Counted from the stretch's first letter, positions 1 to 9,732 are shown. The stretch: DNA of 33,407 nucleotides from an uncultured Methanobrevibacter sp. (GCF_946404245.1 NZ_CAMJCX010000015.1:1-33407); one strand, 5' to 3'. Notes: generated by a model from the letters alone, not told the origin. Program-made: numbers and translations.

Positions 1-11
1 TGTGAGTTTCC

Positions 12-1877
12 TTATATTATTTTTTGAATTTCTTCACGGACTATTTTGTTTACAAGTCCGCCGTCTGCTTTTCCTTTAAGTTGTTTCATACACATTCCCA
101 TTAAAGGACCCATTGCACCCATCTGACGTTCCTTAACCATTCCTTCATTGTTTGCAACAATTTCTTCAATGATTTTTTGAACATCCTCATCGCTCATCAT
201 GATTAAATTGTTTTTCTCTGCAATTTCAGCAATGTCATCTTCAGGGGCTTTGATGGTTTCAATAGCCAGCTTACGAACGCTGTCCTTAGCTATTTTTCCG
301 TCTGCCAATAATGTGAATATTCCTTTAAAGTGGTCTAAAGTCAATACGCTAATGTCATGACCTTCCCTTTTGATTTCTCTGAGGTCATATGCAAGAAGTG
401 AAGCTACCGGTGTAGCGTCCACTTTAACGTCAGCCAATATGTCTTCAAACATGTCTGCTTCTTGCCTTTTGACAAGCTGTGTTGCCAGGTCTTCACTTAA
501 AGAGTATTCTTCAATGATTCTAGCCTGTTTCACGTCAGGCAATTCAGGCAAGTTATTAGCTATAGGTTCAACTCTGTCTGATGTGATTTTAAATAAAGGA
601 ATGTCTGTTTCGAGATACATCCTGTTTGCGGTTGGAAGAGGTCTCATGTATTCGGTGTTTCCGTCATCAAGAGCTTTTCTTGTCTCTTCAACAACACCTT
701 CCAAACCTAGTTGCGCTCTTCTTTTGACTTCTTCTAAAGCGGATATTGCAATGTCCTCGTCGTGTGCCACAATAATGAATGCATCTTCATCGCCGATGTT
801 TAAAAAGTCGTTTACTCTATCGACTTCCTCTTGGGTTATTCCATATGCAGGCAATTCGTCGGAGTGGAATATTCCTGATACTCCACGTTTTTTAGCGTAA
901 CTTGCAATTTCAGTACCGAACCTTCTTCCAGGCTGTACTTCACGACCGATTAATCCGTCATAACCTTTTAAAACAACAGCCTTGATTGTTTCGGCGGATT
1001 TCAGGATTTTGGATTCTGTGTCTTCAAACAATTCGTCCAAGTCATGAATCTCTTCTAAAACTTCAGCGTTTCTTGACTGCAATTGTTTTTTAATGTCAAT
1101 TAATTCAAGCTGTCTTGTAACTTCACGGTTGACGATTTCTGCCATTAAATCAAGGTCCTGTACACCTTTGATTTCAACACGTGCTCCTTCAGCAATTGAA
1201 ATGTTCAAGTCCTGCCTGATTGTACCAAGGCCTCTCTTGACGTTGGTACTTCTCAATATCTGACCGAGCATGTATGCAACTTCCCTTACCTGATCAGGAT
1301 GGTGCATTGAAGGGTCTGTTGTGATTTCAGCTAAAGGAATTCCTAAACGGTCAAGTCTGAATTCTGTAAATCCGTCCTTGGTTTCAACTCTTCTTGCAGC
1401 GTCCTCTTCAAGGCCTAAACTTTCGATAACCACTTTTCCGTAAGGGGTGTCAAGGTATCCGTCTGTTGCAACCATACCTGTTCTTTGGAAACCTCCAGTG
1501 TTACTTCCGTCAATAACCTGTTTACGCATTGTATGGAATTCATCAACAATGTGCATATTCATCAAACATGCGATGGTAATACAGATGTCCAATGCTTCTT
1601 CATTTAAGCTGTGAGGTGGTTCGTCATCGTTTTCAACAAGACAGGTGTGTTTTTCAAAGTTTTCATACTTGAAGTTCAATCCTCTCAATGATTCCTGTAA
1701 AGCGGCACGGTCAATTTCACCAAGCTCTGATTGTGTCGGTCTTAATTTTCTTTGAACCAGTTCATCAAAATCATCATCAACAAGCTCTGTTTTACATGGA
1801 CAGAACAGCTTGTGCTCACTGTTTAACTGTTGGTGAATTTCAAGTCCCATTTTTAATCCTAATTTTTCGTAATCCAT
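12..1877 (-). CDS. gatE: Glutamyl-tRNA(Gln) amidotransferase subunit E
   Basis: GatE is the tRNA-binding and kinase subunit of the archaeal GatDE complex, which turns mischarged Glu-tRNA(Gln) into Gln-tRNA(Gln) in the cytoplasm. The N-terminus ([12 protein letters not shown], then a FCPC cysteine pair) and the block around [20 protein letters not shown] are hallmarks of the GatB/GatE cradle domain. An AspRS-like insertion follows at about residues 275-400, and a YqeY-type tail ends the protein ([20 protein letters not shown]). The length of 621 residues is normal for the family. I chose the ATG at 1877: a GGTGG Shine-Dalgarno element lies just upstream and overlaps the gatD stop, whereas the in-frame GTG at 1886 sits inside that element. 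It is the last gene of the minus-strand run, 9 bases after gatD. Only 11 bases remain beyond its stop, so its terminator is not visible. Confidence 0.97.
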   Translation of the reverse strand: MDYEKLGLKMGLEIHQQLNSEHKLFCPCKTELVDDDFDELVQRKLRPTQSELGEIDRAALQESLRGLNFKYENFEKHTCLVENDDEPPHSLNEEALDICITIACLMNMHIVDEFHTMRKQVIDGSNTGGFQRTGMVATDGYLDTPYGKVVIESLGLEEDAARRVETKDGFTEFRLDRLGIPLAEITTDPSMHHPDQVREVAYMLGQILRSTNVKRGLGTIRQDLNISIAEGARVEIKGVQDLDLMAEIVNREVTRQLELIDIKKQLQSRNAEVLEEIHDLDELFEDTESKILKSAETIKAVVLKGYDGLIGREVQPGRRFGTEIASYAKKRGVSGIFHSDELPAYGITQEEVDRVNDFLNIGDEDAFIIVAHDEDIAISALEEVKRRAQLGLEGVVEETRKALDDGNTEYMRPLPTANRMYLETDIPLFKITSDRVEPIANNLPELPDVKQARIIEEYSLSEDLATQLVKRQEADMFEDILADVKVDATPVASLLAYDLREIKREGHDISVLTLDHFKGIFTLLADGKIAKDSVRKLAIETIKAPEDDIAEIAEKNNLIMMSDEDVQKIIEEIVANNEGMVKERQMGAMGPLMGMCMKQLKGKADGGLVNKIVREEIQKII

Positions 1878-1886
1878 ATTAACCAC

Positions 1887-3197
1887 CTAGTTTAAGAAAT
1901 CCCTGATTGAGGATTTTTTAGAGAATTCACCTGCAATGTTGGTTTGCATAATTTCTTTTACTTCATTGTAATCGTCACTTTGACCTAATGCCCAGCATAA
2001 TTTGACATATGTTGTCTCAGGAGTCATGTCACGTCCTGAAATAACTCCCGCATCAATGATGTTACGTCCTGTTGAGTAAACGTTCATGTTGACTCTTCCG
2101 TAAAGACATTGGGAAGTCATAATTACAGGGATATTTTCATCCTGAGCCCTTTTGAATGAATCTACCAGTTCATTCGGAACATGTCCAAGACCTGTTCCCT
2201 CAATTACGAGGCCTTTGTATCCTTTATCAATGTGATATTCAATGTAATCCTTGGATATTCCAGGGAAGCTTTTGATGAATCCCACTTTCTCTTCAATGGC
2301 AGTATTCAATTCAAGTTCATTAGCTCCACGTTTGGTATATTCATAATCAGGATTGATGTTGACCTTTTTGTTTTCGATTTTAGCTATCGGCTGAGCGTTG
2401 ATGCTTCTGAATGTATCTCTTCTGGAAGTGTGCATTTTCCTGACTTTGGTTCCCTTGTGCAGGTATGTGTACTGGTCATTTAGGCTTCCGTGCATACATA
2501 CGCAGACTTCAGCTATATCTGATTTGGCAGCAACAACTGAATCAATCAGGTTGATGTTGGCGTCACTTGAAGGTCTGTCTGAACTTCTTTGGGCACCTGT
2601 AATGACAATCGGAACTGGGGTTTTCAACATGAAACTCAATGCGGCTGAAGTGTAATGCATTGTATCTGTACCGTGAGCTATTACAACGCCGTCCGCACCT
2701 TCTGAAATGTCATTAGCTATTTCTTCAGCAGCTTTAACCCAGTATTCAGGCTTCATGTCTTCACTTAATATGTTATATAAAGCTTTTACATTGTAATTTG
2801 CATAGTCCAATAATTCAGGATTTGCCTTAACAAGATCTGATGCAGTAAATTTAGGATGCACAGCACCGGTTCTGTAATCGATGACTGATGATACTGTACC
2901 TCCGGTGGATACGATTGAGATGTTTTGCTTGTTAGGGTCTGTTGGAATTTCTTCCGCATCATATCCTATTTTAGGTTTGTCCCCTTTTTCAATAAGCTCT
3001 GCAGTAGTATCTTCAATAGCTACTCCAATGTTGTATCCGCTTGACAGTTTGATAACCAGATATCCGTCATCCGCATCTTCTGGCCTGTCCAGCAGGATAC
3101 CCTTATAGGAGATGTCCTGCTTGTTGACTTTGATTGTATCTCCTATACTTAAGCCGTAATTTTCTATATATTTTTCAGCATTTTCTTTATATGTCAT
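1887..3197 (-). CDS. gatD: Glutamyl-tRNA(Gln) amidotransferase subunit D (asparaginase-like)
   Basis: GatD is the glutaminase half of GatDE. It releases ammonia from glutamine or asparagine and passes it to GatE. An N-terminal beta-barrel domain of about 85 residues precedes a type I L-asparaginase fold. The catalytic set is visible: T101 in STGGT, T177-D178 in HGTDTMHYT, and a lysine at about 253 in the [10 protein letters not shown] region. The [14 protein letters not shown] motif is also present. The length of 436 residues matches the family. The ATG at 3197 has a GTGAT Shine-Dalgarno element 4 bases upstream. The gene lies 9 bases after vorA and 9 bases before gatE, so it appears co-transcribed with the oxoacid oxidoreductase genes, a pairing with no obvious metabolic reason beyond general amino acid supply. 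Confidence 0.97.
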   Translation of the reverse strand: MTYKENAEKYIENYGLSIGDTIKVNKQDISYKGILLDRPEDADDGYLVIKLSSGYNIGVAIEDTTAELIEKGDKPKIGYDAEEIPTDPNKQNISIVSTGGTVSSVIDYRTGAVHPKFTASDLVKANPELLDYANYNVKALYNILSEDMKPEYWVKAAEEIANDISEGADGVVIAHGTDTMHYTSAALSFMLKTPVPIVITGAQRSSDRPSSDANINLIDSVVAAKSDIAEVCVCMHGSLNDQYTYLHKGTKVRKMHTSRRDTFRSINAQPIAKIENKKVNINPDYEYTKRGANELELNTAIEEKVGFIKSFPGISKDYIEYHIDKGYKGLVIEGTGLGHVPNELVDSFKRAQDENIPVIMTSQCLYGRVNMNVYSTGRNIIDAGVISGRDMTPETTYVKLCWALGQSDDYNEVKEIMQTNIAGEFSKKSSIRDFLN

Positions 3198-3206
3198 TAA
3201 ATCACA

Positions 3207-4646
3207 CTATGAGTTGTTTTTAATCCATTCCGCTCCGGCCTCTAAAACATCAATGTTTACATCGATGACTTTAGGTTTAGCCGCAAACATTTCACGAATA
3301 GCGTTTTCATAAGATTCACGTTTTAAAACGTCAGTCAATTCAGTCAATGCTCCTAAAAGTGCAGTGTTTGCAGTTCTTGCATTTCCATGTTCCTCTGCAA
3401 TATCAACACAAGGCATTGCAATAACCTTAATGTCCCTGTCGGTTTCAAATTCTCCTATATGTGAATCGTAAAGTATTACTCCGCCTTCTTTAACGTCCTG
3501 TGAGAACTGTTCAAGTGAAGGCTTGTTCAATGCAATGAGAATGTCAATGTCGTCCACTACAGGTGTTCCTATGGTTTCATTTGAAATTACCACTGAACAG
3601 TTTGATTTTCCTCCTCTCTGTTCAGGTCCGTAGCTAGGATACCATGAGACGTGTTTTCCTTCGGCACATGCAGCTTCAGCTATTGTAAGGCCTGCGCTTA
3701 AAACTCCCTGACCTCCGAAACCGGAAACCTTGATGCTTACAGGTTCAATGTCCTCATCGACATATCCTGAACCTTCGCCTCTGTTTACGTTGAATATTTT
3801 GTCAAGGGATTCGGTTGTAAAGTCACTTTCAGGTCTGACAACAGGATCTTTTTTGTAGAGGTTGTTTCTGAAGTTTTTGACCGGGAACTCTTTTTCCATT
3901 TGATTTTCAATAAATTCCTGTGCACGTTTGACGTCCTGTTTTAAGTTTGTAGGACAAGGTGACAATATTTCAACAAATGAATATCCTTTTCCTTCTTTTT
4001 GAACAGTCAATGCCTGTTTGATTGCGTATTTTGCAAGCCTGATTTTCAATGGATTTGCAAGGGATACCCTTTCAATGAATACCGGTGCCTTTAATGTGTT
4101 GATCAATTCGCACATGTGGGTAGGATGTCCTGCATAATCAGGATCTCTTCCGGTTTGGCATGTAACTGTTTTTTCACCAATCAGTGTGGTAGGTGCCATT
4201 TGCCCGCCTGTCATTCCGTAAACGGTGTTGTTTACAAAGAATACTGCAATCTTTTCTCCACGATTTGCAGCCTGAAGGGTTTCATTCAAACCGATGGAAG
4301 CAAGGTCTCCGTCTCCCTGATAGCTCATGACAATTGCATTGTCTTCCGCTCTTGAAATACCTGTAGCTACTGCAGGTGCTCTTCCGTGAGCTGTCTGGAA
4401 GTTACCGCAGTTAAAGTAAAAGTATGCATAAACTGAGCATCCTACAGGTGAAATCATCACGCATCTTTCCTGGATTCCGAGCTCATCCATACATTCTGCA
4501 ATCAATTTGTGTATGATACCGTGTCCACAACCGGCACAGTAGTGAGTGGATTGAATATTTGTTCCTTTTCTGGGATACTCTTCTAAAAGGGATTGTGGAT
4601 TTCTACGTACCTGCTCTTCATAATCTTTATTTTGTTGTTCACTCAT
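3207..4646 (-). CDS. vorA: Ketoisovalerate:ferredoxin oxidoreductase, fused beta-gamma subunit VorA
   Basis: This subunit binds thiamine diphosphate and contributes to CoA-dependent oxidation of branched-chain 2-oxo acids to acyl-CoA, CO2 and reduced ferredoxin, or the reverse. Residues 1-290 form the beta part: cluster and cofactor cysteines start at CAGCGH (37-42), the TPP motif opens with GDGD at 111-114, and N140 with YGMTGGQ follows. From about residue 305 a gamma domain begins ([16 protein letters not shown]). The beta-gamma fusion of 479 residues matches the VorA of Methanothermobacter, which separates it from the unfused pyruvate and 2-oxoglutarate enzymes. It starts 12 bases after vorB with a GGATGTGG ribosome site. 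An indolepyruvate or other oxoacid specificity cannot be excluded from sequence alone. Confidence 0.9.
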   Translation of the reverse strand: MSEQQNKDYEEQVRRNPQSLLEEYPRKGTNIQSTHYCAGCGHGIIHKLIAECMDELGIQERCVMISPVGCSVYAYFYFNCGNFQTAHGRAPAVATGISRAEDNAIVMSYQGDGDLASIGLNETLQAANRGEKIAVFFVNNTVYGMTGGQMAPTTLIGEKTVTCQTGRDPDYAGHPTHMCELINTLKAPVFIERVSLANPLKIRLAKYAIKQALTVQKEGKGYSFVEILSPCPTNLKQDVKRAQEFIENQMEKEFPVKNFRNNLYKKDPVVRPESDFTTESLDKIFNVNRGEGSGYVDEDIEPVSIKVSGFGGQGVLSAGLTIAEAACAEGKHVSWYPSYGPEQRGGKSNCSVVISNETIGTPVVDDIDILIALNKPSLEQFSQDVKEGGVILYDSHIGEFETDRDIKVIAMPCVDIAEEHGNARTANTALLGALTELTDVLKRESYENAIREMFAAKPKVIDVNIDVLEAGAEWIKNNS

Positions 4647-4658
4647 TTTTCCACATCC

Positions 4659-5771
4659 TTAATCAATTATATTTGGGCTAGCTTTCTCTTCACTTCTTTT
4701 TGAAGTATCAATTTCTTCGTCCAGGCCTGCAATTTCATAAATCTTAGCCAATACATGTTTAAGTTCAATAAGGTTTCCGCCCATTCTGTTGACGAGGTGG
4801 GTTCCTTCTCTTCTCAATGCAGCAAACTGAACATCAGCCAAGAGTTGTCCGTTACTCATTTCAACTGATATGAATTCAACACCTTTATCAGCCAGTTCTT
4901 TGATTCTATCGGTTGGGAACGGTGATAATGTTACAGGTCTTAAAAGTCCAACTTTCAAGCCTTTTGCACGGCTCTTGTCAACAGCGGATCTTGCAATACG
5001 GCTGCTGATACCATATGAAACCAAAACAATATCTGCATCATCGACCTGATATTCGTCCACAATGACTTCCTCAGCGTCAATTTTCGCATATTTTTCCTGA
5101 AGCTTGAAGTTGAAATCCTCCAAGTCATTGAAGTCATTGAAAATTGAGGTAATGAGGTTTTCCATAGTCTCTTTATTTCCCCTCACTGCCCATGATTCAT
5201 CAATTTCAGGTTTGATAGCTTCTTTTGGGAATTCCACCGGTTCTGCCATTTGACCTAATGTACCGTCAGCCAATACGACAACAGGATTTCTCCATTTGTC
5301 TGCAAGCTCGAAGGCTTTCATGGTCAGGTCACACATTTCCTGAACGCTGTTTGGAGCAAGGACAATGTTTCTGTAGTTACCGTGACCCCCTCCTTTAACG
5401 ATTTGATTGTAGTCTCCCTGTTCAGGTCCGATGTTTCCGAGTCCAGGTCCCGCTCTCATGATGTCAACAATAACTGCAGGCAATTCTGCACCCGCAAGAT
5501 ATGTGAAACCTTCCTGCATTAAACTGATTCCAGGTCCTGATGATGCGGTCATTACTCTGTGACCGGTTCCTGATGCACCGTAAACCATGTTGATTGATGC
5601 TTCTTCACTTTCAGCCTGTACAAAGTTTCTTCCAACCATCGGGAAATATTTTGATGCTTCGTGTAGGATTTCACTTGCAGGAGTAATCGGGTATCCGAAG
5701 AAACAGTCGCATCCCGCATACATTGCACCAATGATAACAGCAGTATTTCCCTTAACCATTTGATTGCTCAT
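4659..5771 (-). CDS. vorB: Ketoisovalerate:ferredoxin oxidoreductase alpha subunit VorB
   Basis: VorB is the alpha subunit and supplies the pyrimidine-binding side of the thiamine diphosphate site. Visible family motifs are [11 protein letters not shown] near the N-terminus, the glutamate-rich [17 protein letters not shown] stretch, the [11 protein letters not shown] turn, and [16 protein letters not shown]. The C-terminal transketolase-like domain ([27 protein letters not shown]) follows at about residues 250-345. The length of 370 residues is slightly longer than the Methanothermobacter protein, with a charged tail. Its ATG directly abuts the vorC stop with no gap, which suggests translational coupling and a fixed subunit ratio. 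The substrate assignment rests on the VorC-VorB-VorA order and the neighbouring acyl-CoA synthetase. Confidence 0.9.
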   Translation of the reverse strand: MSNQMVKGNTAVIIGAMYAGCDCFFGYPITPASEILHEASKYFPMVGRNFVQAESEEASINMVYGASGTGHRVMTASSGPGISLMQEGFTYLAGAELPAVIVDIMRAGPGLGNIGPEQGDYNQIVKGGGHGNYRNIVLAPNSVQEMCDLTMKAFELADKWRNPVVVLADGTLGQMAEPVEFPKEAIKPEIDESWAVRGNKETMENLITSIFNDFNDLEDFNFKLQEKYAKIDAEEVIVDEYQVDDADIVLVSYGISSRIARSAVDKSRAKGLKVGLLRPVTLSPFPTDRIKELADKGVEFISVEMSNGQLLADVQFAALRREGTHLVNRMGGNLIELKHVLAKIYEIAGLDEEIDTSKRSEEKASPNIID

Positions 5772-6056
5772 TTAGTTTCCCCCTTGATTAGCTACTTTGG
5801 CCTTAATCATTTTTGCTACTGAATCATTAACAATATTTTTCACTTGATGTACTTCTAGTCCTAATGGCTCAGGACAGGTAAAGTAACAGTCTTTACATCC
5901 TGTACAGCCACTTCCACTATAATATGCAAATTGATATCCTGCGTTGTTCATCTCTTCTGATAGTAATATTGCATTTTGAGGACATCCGACTATACATCTC
6001 ATACAGCCTTTGCAGATTTCTTTATTGATAACTGGATAAGATATCTCTTCTGTCAT
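5772..6056 (-). CDS. vorC: Ketoisovalerate:ferredoxin oxidoreductase delta subunit VorC (2[4Fe-4S] ferredoxin)
   Basis: This is a small ferredoxin subunit of 94 residues that carries electrons between the TPP site and soluble ferredoxin. Two four-iron motifs are seen: CKGCMRCIVGCP and CTGCKDCYFTCPEP, the second continuing into PLGLEVHQV. The arrangement is that of the delta subunit of archaeal 2-oxoacid oxidoreductases. The ATG at 6056 is 8 bases from the stop of the acyl-CoA synthetase gene, with a weak TGAT ribosome element. vorB follows without a gap. Confidence 0.92.
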   Translation of the reverse strand: MTEEISYPVINKEICKGCMRCIVGCPQNAILLSEEMNNAGYQFAYYSGSGCTGCKDCYFTCPEPLGLEVHQVKNIVNDSVAKMIKAKVANQGGN

Positions 6057-6064
6057 TATATCAT

Positions 6065-7732
6065 CTAATTTTTATTATCGTTTTCTCTGATTTCAACTCT
6101 TCTTATTTTACCACTGATTGTTTCAGGGATTTCATCCACATATTCAATCATTCTTGGGTATTTATAAGGAGCTGTAACTCTTTTAACATGATTTTGAATG
6201 TCTTTAGTTAAAGAATCTGATGGTTCAAAGCCAGGTTGCAATATGATTGTTGCTTTTACGATTTGGCCTCTTACTTCATCAGGATAAGCGGTAATTGCAC
6301 AGTTTGAAACTGCTTCGTGAGACAATACTGCACTTTCTACTTCATAAGGTCCTATACGGTAACCTGAAGATTTGATGATGTCGTCGTTTCTTCCGACAAA
6401 GTGAACGTATCCGTCCTCATCCACCCATGCGGTATCTCCGCAGTGATAATATCCGTGGTGGATTTGCTTTTTGTATTTTTCCTCATCGTTTACATAGTCT
6501 TTGAACAATCCAGGATTAGGTCCGTCATTCATCTTGAAGCAGAGTTCTCCTTCATCACCGATTTCCACTTTATTGTGGTCTTCGTCCAATAACTCTAAAT
6601 CGAATAACGGGGAAGGCTTACCGATTGAACCCACTTTTGCATCCAACCATATGAATGTCCCGATGGACAATGTGGTTTCGGTTTGACCGAATCCTTCCTT
6701 GATTCTGAGTCCTGAAAGCTCATAGAACTTTTCGGATACTTCCGGAGGTAAAGGCTCTCCGGCGGTTGTAACGTATTTTAAGTTTGAAAGATCATATCCT
6801 TCGATATTCTCTTTAATGATGAATCTGTAAATTGTTGGAGGAGCACAGAATGTGTCCACCTTATTTTCTATAATCTTTTCAAGCAGTTTGATTCCATTAA
6901 ACCTTTCATAATCATAAATGAATATTCCTGTTCCTGCAATCCATTGGCCGTAAAGGTTTCCCCAAACCGCTTTTCCCCAACCGGTATCTGCAGCAGTGTG
7001 GTGAATTCCGTCTTCAATAACATTATGCCAGTATTTTGCTGTTGGAATATGTCCTAAGGAGTAGGTATGCTTGTGTGAAACCATTTTCGGGAGTCCGCTG
7101 GTTCCGGAAGTGAAGTATATTAAAAAGATCTCTTCAGCATTTGTCGCATCTTCTCCTGTCGGTCTTTCAAATTCAGGACTTTGTTCTTCAAAAGCTTTGT
7201 TAAAGTTAATCCATCCTTCTCTATCGGTTTCAATTGCCAGTTTTGGTATTTCAATTCCTAATGATTTTTCAGCTGCTTCATAATCCGGCAATAGGGAATC
7301 CTCTTCCACTGAAACTACCATTTTAACATTAGCTTCTTTTATCCTGAAATCAATATCATGAAGTTTTAACATGTGTGTTCCCGGAATGGCTATTGCACCG
7401 ATTTTGTGAAGTGCAACCATACAGAACCAGAATTCATACCTGTTTTTTAAGGTGAGCATTACTGCATCGCCCTTTTTAATTCCTAAACTTTTAAATAAGT
7501 TAGCCACTTTATTGGAATATTCTTTCATGTCCTTGAAAGTGAAGGTATGATTTTCATCATTGTCATTAGTCCATATTAAAGCTATTTTATCCGGATCGAT
7601 TTCCGCATATTTGTCCACCACATCGAATCCGAAGTTGTAATCGTCTTCATATGTTAGCTTGAAGTTTTCATAAAAGTCTTCATAAGAGTTGTAGTCAACT
7701 CTATTAACAAAATTTCCTATTAATGATGTCAT
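6065..7732 (-). CDS. AMP-forming medium/branched-chain acyl-CoA synthetase
   Basis: This is an adenylate-forming enzyme (ANL superfamily) that should activate a carboxylic acid to its acyl-CoA through an acyl-AMP. The ATP loop YFTSGTSGLPK is at 207-216. EGFGQTET spans 346-353, the ribose-binding D433 is in HCGDTAW, R448 is in GRNDDIIKSSGYRIGP, and the catalytic lysine K542 is in ISGKIRR. Acetyl-CoA synthetases have a tryptophan before QTET that limits the pocket to acetate. Here the position is G349, as in medium-chain and branched-chain synthetases. The 555 residues are also shorter than the roughly 650 of acetyl-CoA synthetase. Its place between a cupin regulator and vorCBA suggests isobutyrate, isovalerate or 2-methylbutyrate as substrate, which is inference. 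The ATG at 7732 has a GGAGAT site upstream. Confidence 0.88.
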   Translation of the reverse strand: MTSLIGNFVNRVDYNSYEDFYENFKLTYEDDYNFGFDVVDKYAEIDPDKIALIWTNDNDENHTFTFKDMKEYSNKVANLFKSLGIKKGDAVMLTLKNRYEFWFCMVALHKIGAIAIPGTHMLKLHDIDFRIKEANVKMVVSVEEDSLLPDYEAAEKSLGIEIPKLAIETDREGWINFNKAFEEQSPEFERPTGEDATNAEEIFLIYFTSGTSGLPKMVSHKHTYSLGHIPTAKYWHNVIEDGIHHTAADTGWGKAVWGNLYGQWIAGTGIFIYDYERFNGIKLLEKIIENKVDTFCAPPTIYRFIIKENIEGYDLSNLKYVTTAGEPLPPEVSEKFYELSGLRIKEGFGQTETTLSIGTFIWLDAKVGSIGKPSPLFDLELLDEDHNKVEIGDEGELCFKMNDGPNPGLFKDYVNDEEKYKKQIHHGYYHCGDTAWVDEDGYVHFVGRNDDIIKSSGYRIGPYEVESAVLSHEAVSNCAITAYPDEVRGQIVKATIILQPGFEPSDSLTKDIQNHVKRVTAPYKYPRMIEYVDEIPETISGKIRRVEIRENDNKN

Positions 7733-7751
7733 GTAATTATCTCCATAAGCA

Positions 7752-8303
7752 TTATATTATTACTGCTAAAAATTTAGCGGGTTTGTTGTTAAGTGCTACC
7801 ATAGCGTGTCTGTGTGCTGAATCGAAAAAGATGCAGTCTCCTTCGTTCAAGATTATTTCGTTATTGTGAATATAAATCTTTAGGGAACCTTCTAATACGT
7901 AATTGAATTCCTGACCGGGGTGTGAGTTAAGTGAAGGTACTGGGTTTTTTTCAGGGTCCACGGTTACAAGGAATGTTTCAGCTTTTTTATGAATGAATTT
8001 GGTGCATAAGTTTTGATGCGTATATTCTTTCCTACGGTCTATTGAAACACCTTTGTCTGCACGTGTAACGTCGAATATGCTCATTCTGCTTTCTTCACCA
8101 GTCAATAATAATCCTAAATCAACTTTAAAAATATGTGCGAGTTCATACAAGAAACTTGCAGGGATGTCTACTTCTCCGTTTTCGTATTGAATGTATGTTT
8201 CTTCGGTAATGTTTAAGTCAGATGCAATTTCATTAATTGTAATATCTGACAGTTCTCTCAATTCTCTAATTCTGTTTCCAATGTCTTTGTTGTATTCATT
8301 CAA
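7752..8303 (-). CDS. XRE-family HTH regulator with C-terminal cupin domain
   Basis: An N-terminal helix-turn-helix at about residues 8-62 ([25 protein letters not shown], then [13 protein letters not shown]) is followed by a linker and a small cupin barrel at about 105-180 ([33 protein letters not shown]). The cupin keeps the glutamate and the last histidines but has an incomplete first histidine motif, so metal binding is uncertain and a small organic ligand is more likely. It heads the minus-strand run, 19 bases before the acyl-CoA synthetase, which makes it the probable local regulator of that operon. I chose the TTG at 8303 because an AAGGTG element lies 6 bases upstream. The in-frame GTG at 8312 falls inside this element and has no ribosome site of its own; using it would add three residues. 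Confidence 0.85.
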   Translation of the reverse strand: MNEYNKDIGNRIRELRELSDITINEIASDLNITEETYIQYENGEVDIPASFLYELAHIFKVDLGLLLTGEESRMSIFDVTRADKGVSIDRRKEYTHQNLCTKFIHKKAETFLVTVDPEKNPVPSLNSHPGQEFNYVLEGSLKIYIHNNEIILNEGDCIFFDSAHRHAMVALNNKPAKFLAVII

Positions 8304-8460
8304 TATAAACACCTTATTTTTTTAATTGATTTTTTTCTATTATAATATATATTATAATATTATATGTTTTGATTTTCGAGTTATATAAACCTTATTAAAA
8401 ATCGTGATAATTCATTATAATTTCATTCAAAAATTTTTTTTTAAATTGTCAAGATATGTA
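8304..8460 (-). promoter_or_regulatory. Upstream region of the regulator-vor-gat operon with an AT palindrome
   Basis: This is the only sizeable gap upstream of the minus-strand operon, so it must hold its promoter. It is almost pure A+T. A perfect 20-base palindrome at 8339-8358 consists of two ATTATAAT units, 12 bases apart, around a TATA core, and related AATATTATAT sequence follows it. TATA-like elements are too many to pick one. The palindrome is placed where an autoregulatory operator for the XRE/cupin protein would be expected. Confidence 0.5.
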
Positions 8461-8465
8461 CAATT

Positions 8466-8520
8466 AAAGAAAGTTTTATATACTGCTAACTATAATTTTA
8501 ATTTAATAATTTGTAGGAGA
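8466..8520 (+). promoter_or_regulatory. Promoter and ribosome site of the 123-residue protein gene
   Basis: A purine-rich BRE-like stretch (8466-8473) precedes a TATA box, TTTTATATAC, at 8474-8483. Archaeal spacing puts the transcription start near 8505. An AGGAGA ribosome site is at 8515-8520, eight bases before the ATG at 8529. The elements are well formed, consistent with a monocistronic, possibly well-expressed gene. Confidence 0.6.
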
Positions 8521-8528
8521 TTATAAAA

Positions 8529-8900
8529 ATGGCATCTAATGACATTGGTACTAACATTATTTTTAAAAAACAATTAGGTTTAAACTATGAGATTGACCAA
8601 AAATATGTTGGTTTAAAAATGAAGGAAAACAATATTTTATCTTTCAATTTTAGAGTGCCTGGAGATTTAATCAAAGATATTGAAGGATACTTTAAAAGAT
8701 TCAAATTAGGTGAACCAATACTTGTTGACATTGGCGGAACCGGAGATATCAAATGTGATTTTAAAGGTATTTCTCCAATATTGAAAAACAAAGATGAGTT
8801 TGACCAATATTTCATCTCCGCTACCTTGCAGGAAGATAAAACCTATGATCCTTTAGAAGAAGAAAAATGTGAAACTTGTAGTGGATGCGGATTCCACTAA
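8529..8900 (+). CDS. Small conserved-looking protein with a cysteine-rich C-terminus, function unknown
   Basis: I do not recognise this 123-residue protein. It has no signal peptide or membrane segment. The body looks like a compact beta-rich domain (GLKMKENNILSFNFRVPGDLI, then EPILVDIGGTGDIKCDFKGISPIL), followed by an acidic linker. The last ten residues are CETCSGCGFH, which gives three cysteines in CxxCxxC spacing plus a terminal histidine, a likely metal or cluster site or a redox-active tail. It has its own TATA box and a good AGGAGA site, and it stands alone, facing away from the regulator gene and towards the protease gene. A T-run just after the stop probably ends the transcript. Codon use resembles its neighbours, so nothing suggests recent transfer. 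Confidence 0.8.
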   Translation: MASNDIGTNIIFKKQLGLNYEIDQKYVGLKMKENNILSFNFRVPGDLIKDIEGYFKRFKLGEPILVDIGGTGDIKCDFKGISPILKNKDEFDQYFISATLQEDKTYDPLEEEKCETCSGCGFH

Positions 8901-8918
8901 CTTTTTAATTTTTTTTAA
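8900..8918 (+). terminator. T-rich terminator between convergent genes
   Basis: Two runs of T (five, then eight) directly follow the stop of the small protein gene, in the 14-base gap before the stop of the convergent protease gene. Poly-T tracts are the usual archaeal termination signal. No clear hairpin is present. Confidence 0.55.
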
Positions 8919-9724
8919 CCATAATTCTTTTTTAACATGCTTGTTTCCTGTATGATATATTTTACAAGCAGTACTGTCGCTATTAATGTAATTATTGTTG
9001 CCGGAATTACCCATGGGAACTGTCCAATGACCAAATCAATACTTGTAAGTTCAAGAAGTGTTGCAACAACGTTGTTTATGAAATGGACGCTCATAGGGAC
9101 AAGAATGTTGTCTGTCTTCAGGTATAGTATGCACATGCACAATCCGAACAGGAATGCGCTTGTCATCGCTCCAAAATCATGGCCGATTGCAAACAATAAA
9201 GATGAAATTAGCATTGCGGGAACAATGCCGACTCTTATTTTCAGCCTGTTGAACAGCACGCCTCTGAACACCAATTCTTCAAGCAATGGCGCAAAAATAA
9301 TTGATGCAATTGCACTCAACAGAAATGCTCCCGCTGAAATGTCAACGGAGTCAATGTCAAATCCTGTAACCCAGCTGGGGTCATAAAACCCTATCAACAA
9401 ATCAAGCCCTGAAATCAGGCAAGGAAATAAGAATGCAAATAGGATGTTGATTAAAAAAACGTACAGTATTTCGTTTCGGGTTTTTTCAATGAATAACTTA
9501 TTAAAATTATTTCCGATACCTTTTGCGCCTCTCAAACACCATGCAAAAAATAGCAGGACAAATGTTAAAAGGACAATGAACATCAAATCATCATTCTCAT
9601 AGATGACAGGAAATGGTATCATCACTATTCCCGTAAGAATTATGCTCACAATTATTCCCAAAACAAGTTCCCTTATTTTTATGGTCCTTAAACGAACATT
9701 GAATTCAGTGATGCTTTTATCCAT
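8915..9724 (-). CDS. CPBP-family intramembrane metalloprotease (CAAX protease-like)
   Basis: This integral membrane protein of 269 residues has about seven hydrophobic segments. The family's glutamate pair and arginine appear as EELVFRG (E149, E150, R154), with the two other conserved positions at H182 (FAIGHDFGAM) and H214 (HFINN), giving a complete CPBP active site. These proteases act on membrane substrates; the archaeal substrates are mostly unknown. I chose the ATG at 9724: AGGT lies 7 bases upstream and overlaps the stop of the epimerase gene. The longer frame from a GTG at 9754 would run into the epimerase coding region. It is probably co-transcribed after the epimerase. Whether the two share a cell-envelope role cannot be told from the sequence. 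Confidence 0.88.
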   Translation of the reverse strand: MDKSITEFNVRLRTIKIRELVLGIIVSIILTGIVMIPFPVIYENDDLMFIVLLTFVLLFFAWCLRGAKGIGNNFNKLFIEKTRNEILYVFLINILFAFLFPCLISGLDLLIGFYDPSWVTGFDIDSVDISAGAFLLSAIASIIFAPLLEELVFRGVLFNRLKIRVGIVPAMLISSLLFAIGHDFGAMTSAFLFGLCMCILYLKTDNILVPMSVHFINNVVATLLELTSIDLVIGQFPWVIPATIITLIATVLLVKYIIQETSMLKKNYG

Positions 9725-9732
9725 GATTTGAC

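Noticed and set aside
370-900. Plus-strand open frame of 176 codons opposite gatE
   Set aside because: It lies entirely antisense to a clear gatE sequence, has a Ser-rich low-complexity composition typical of shadow frames, and has no ribosome site.
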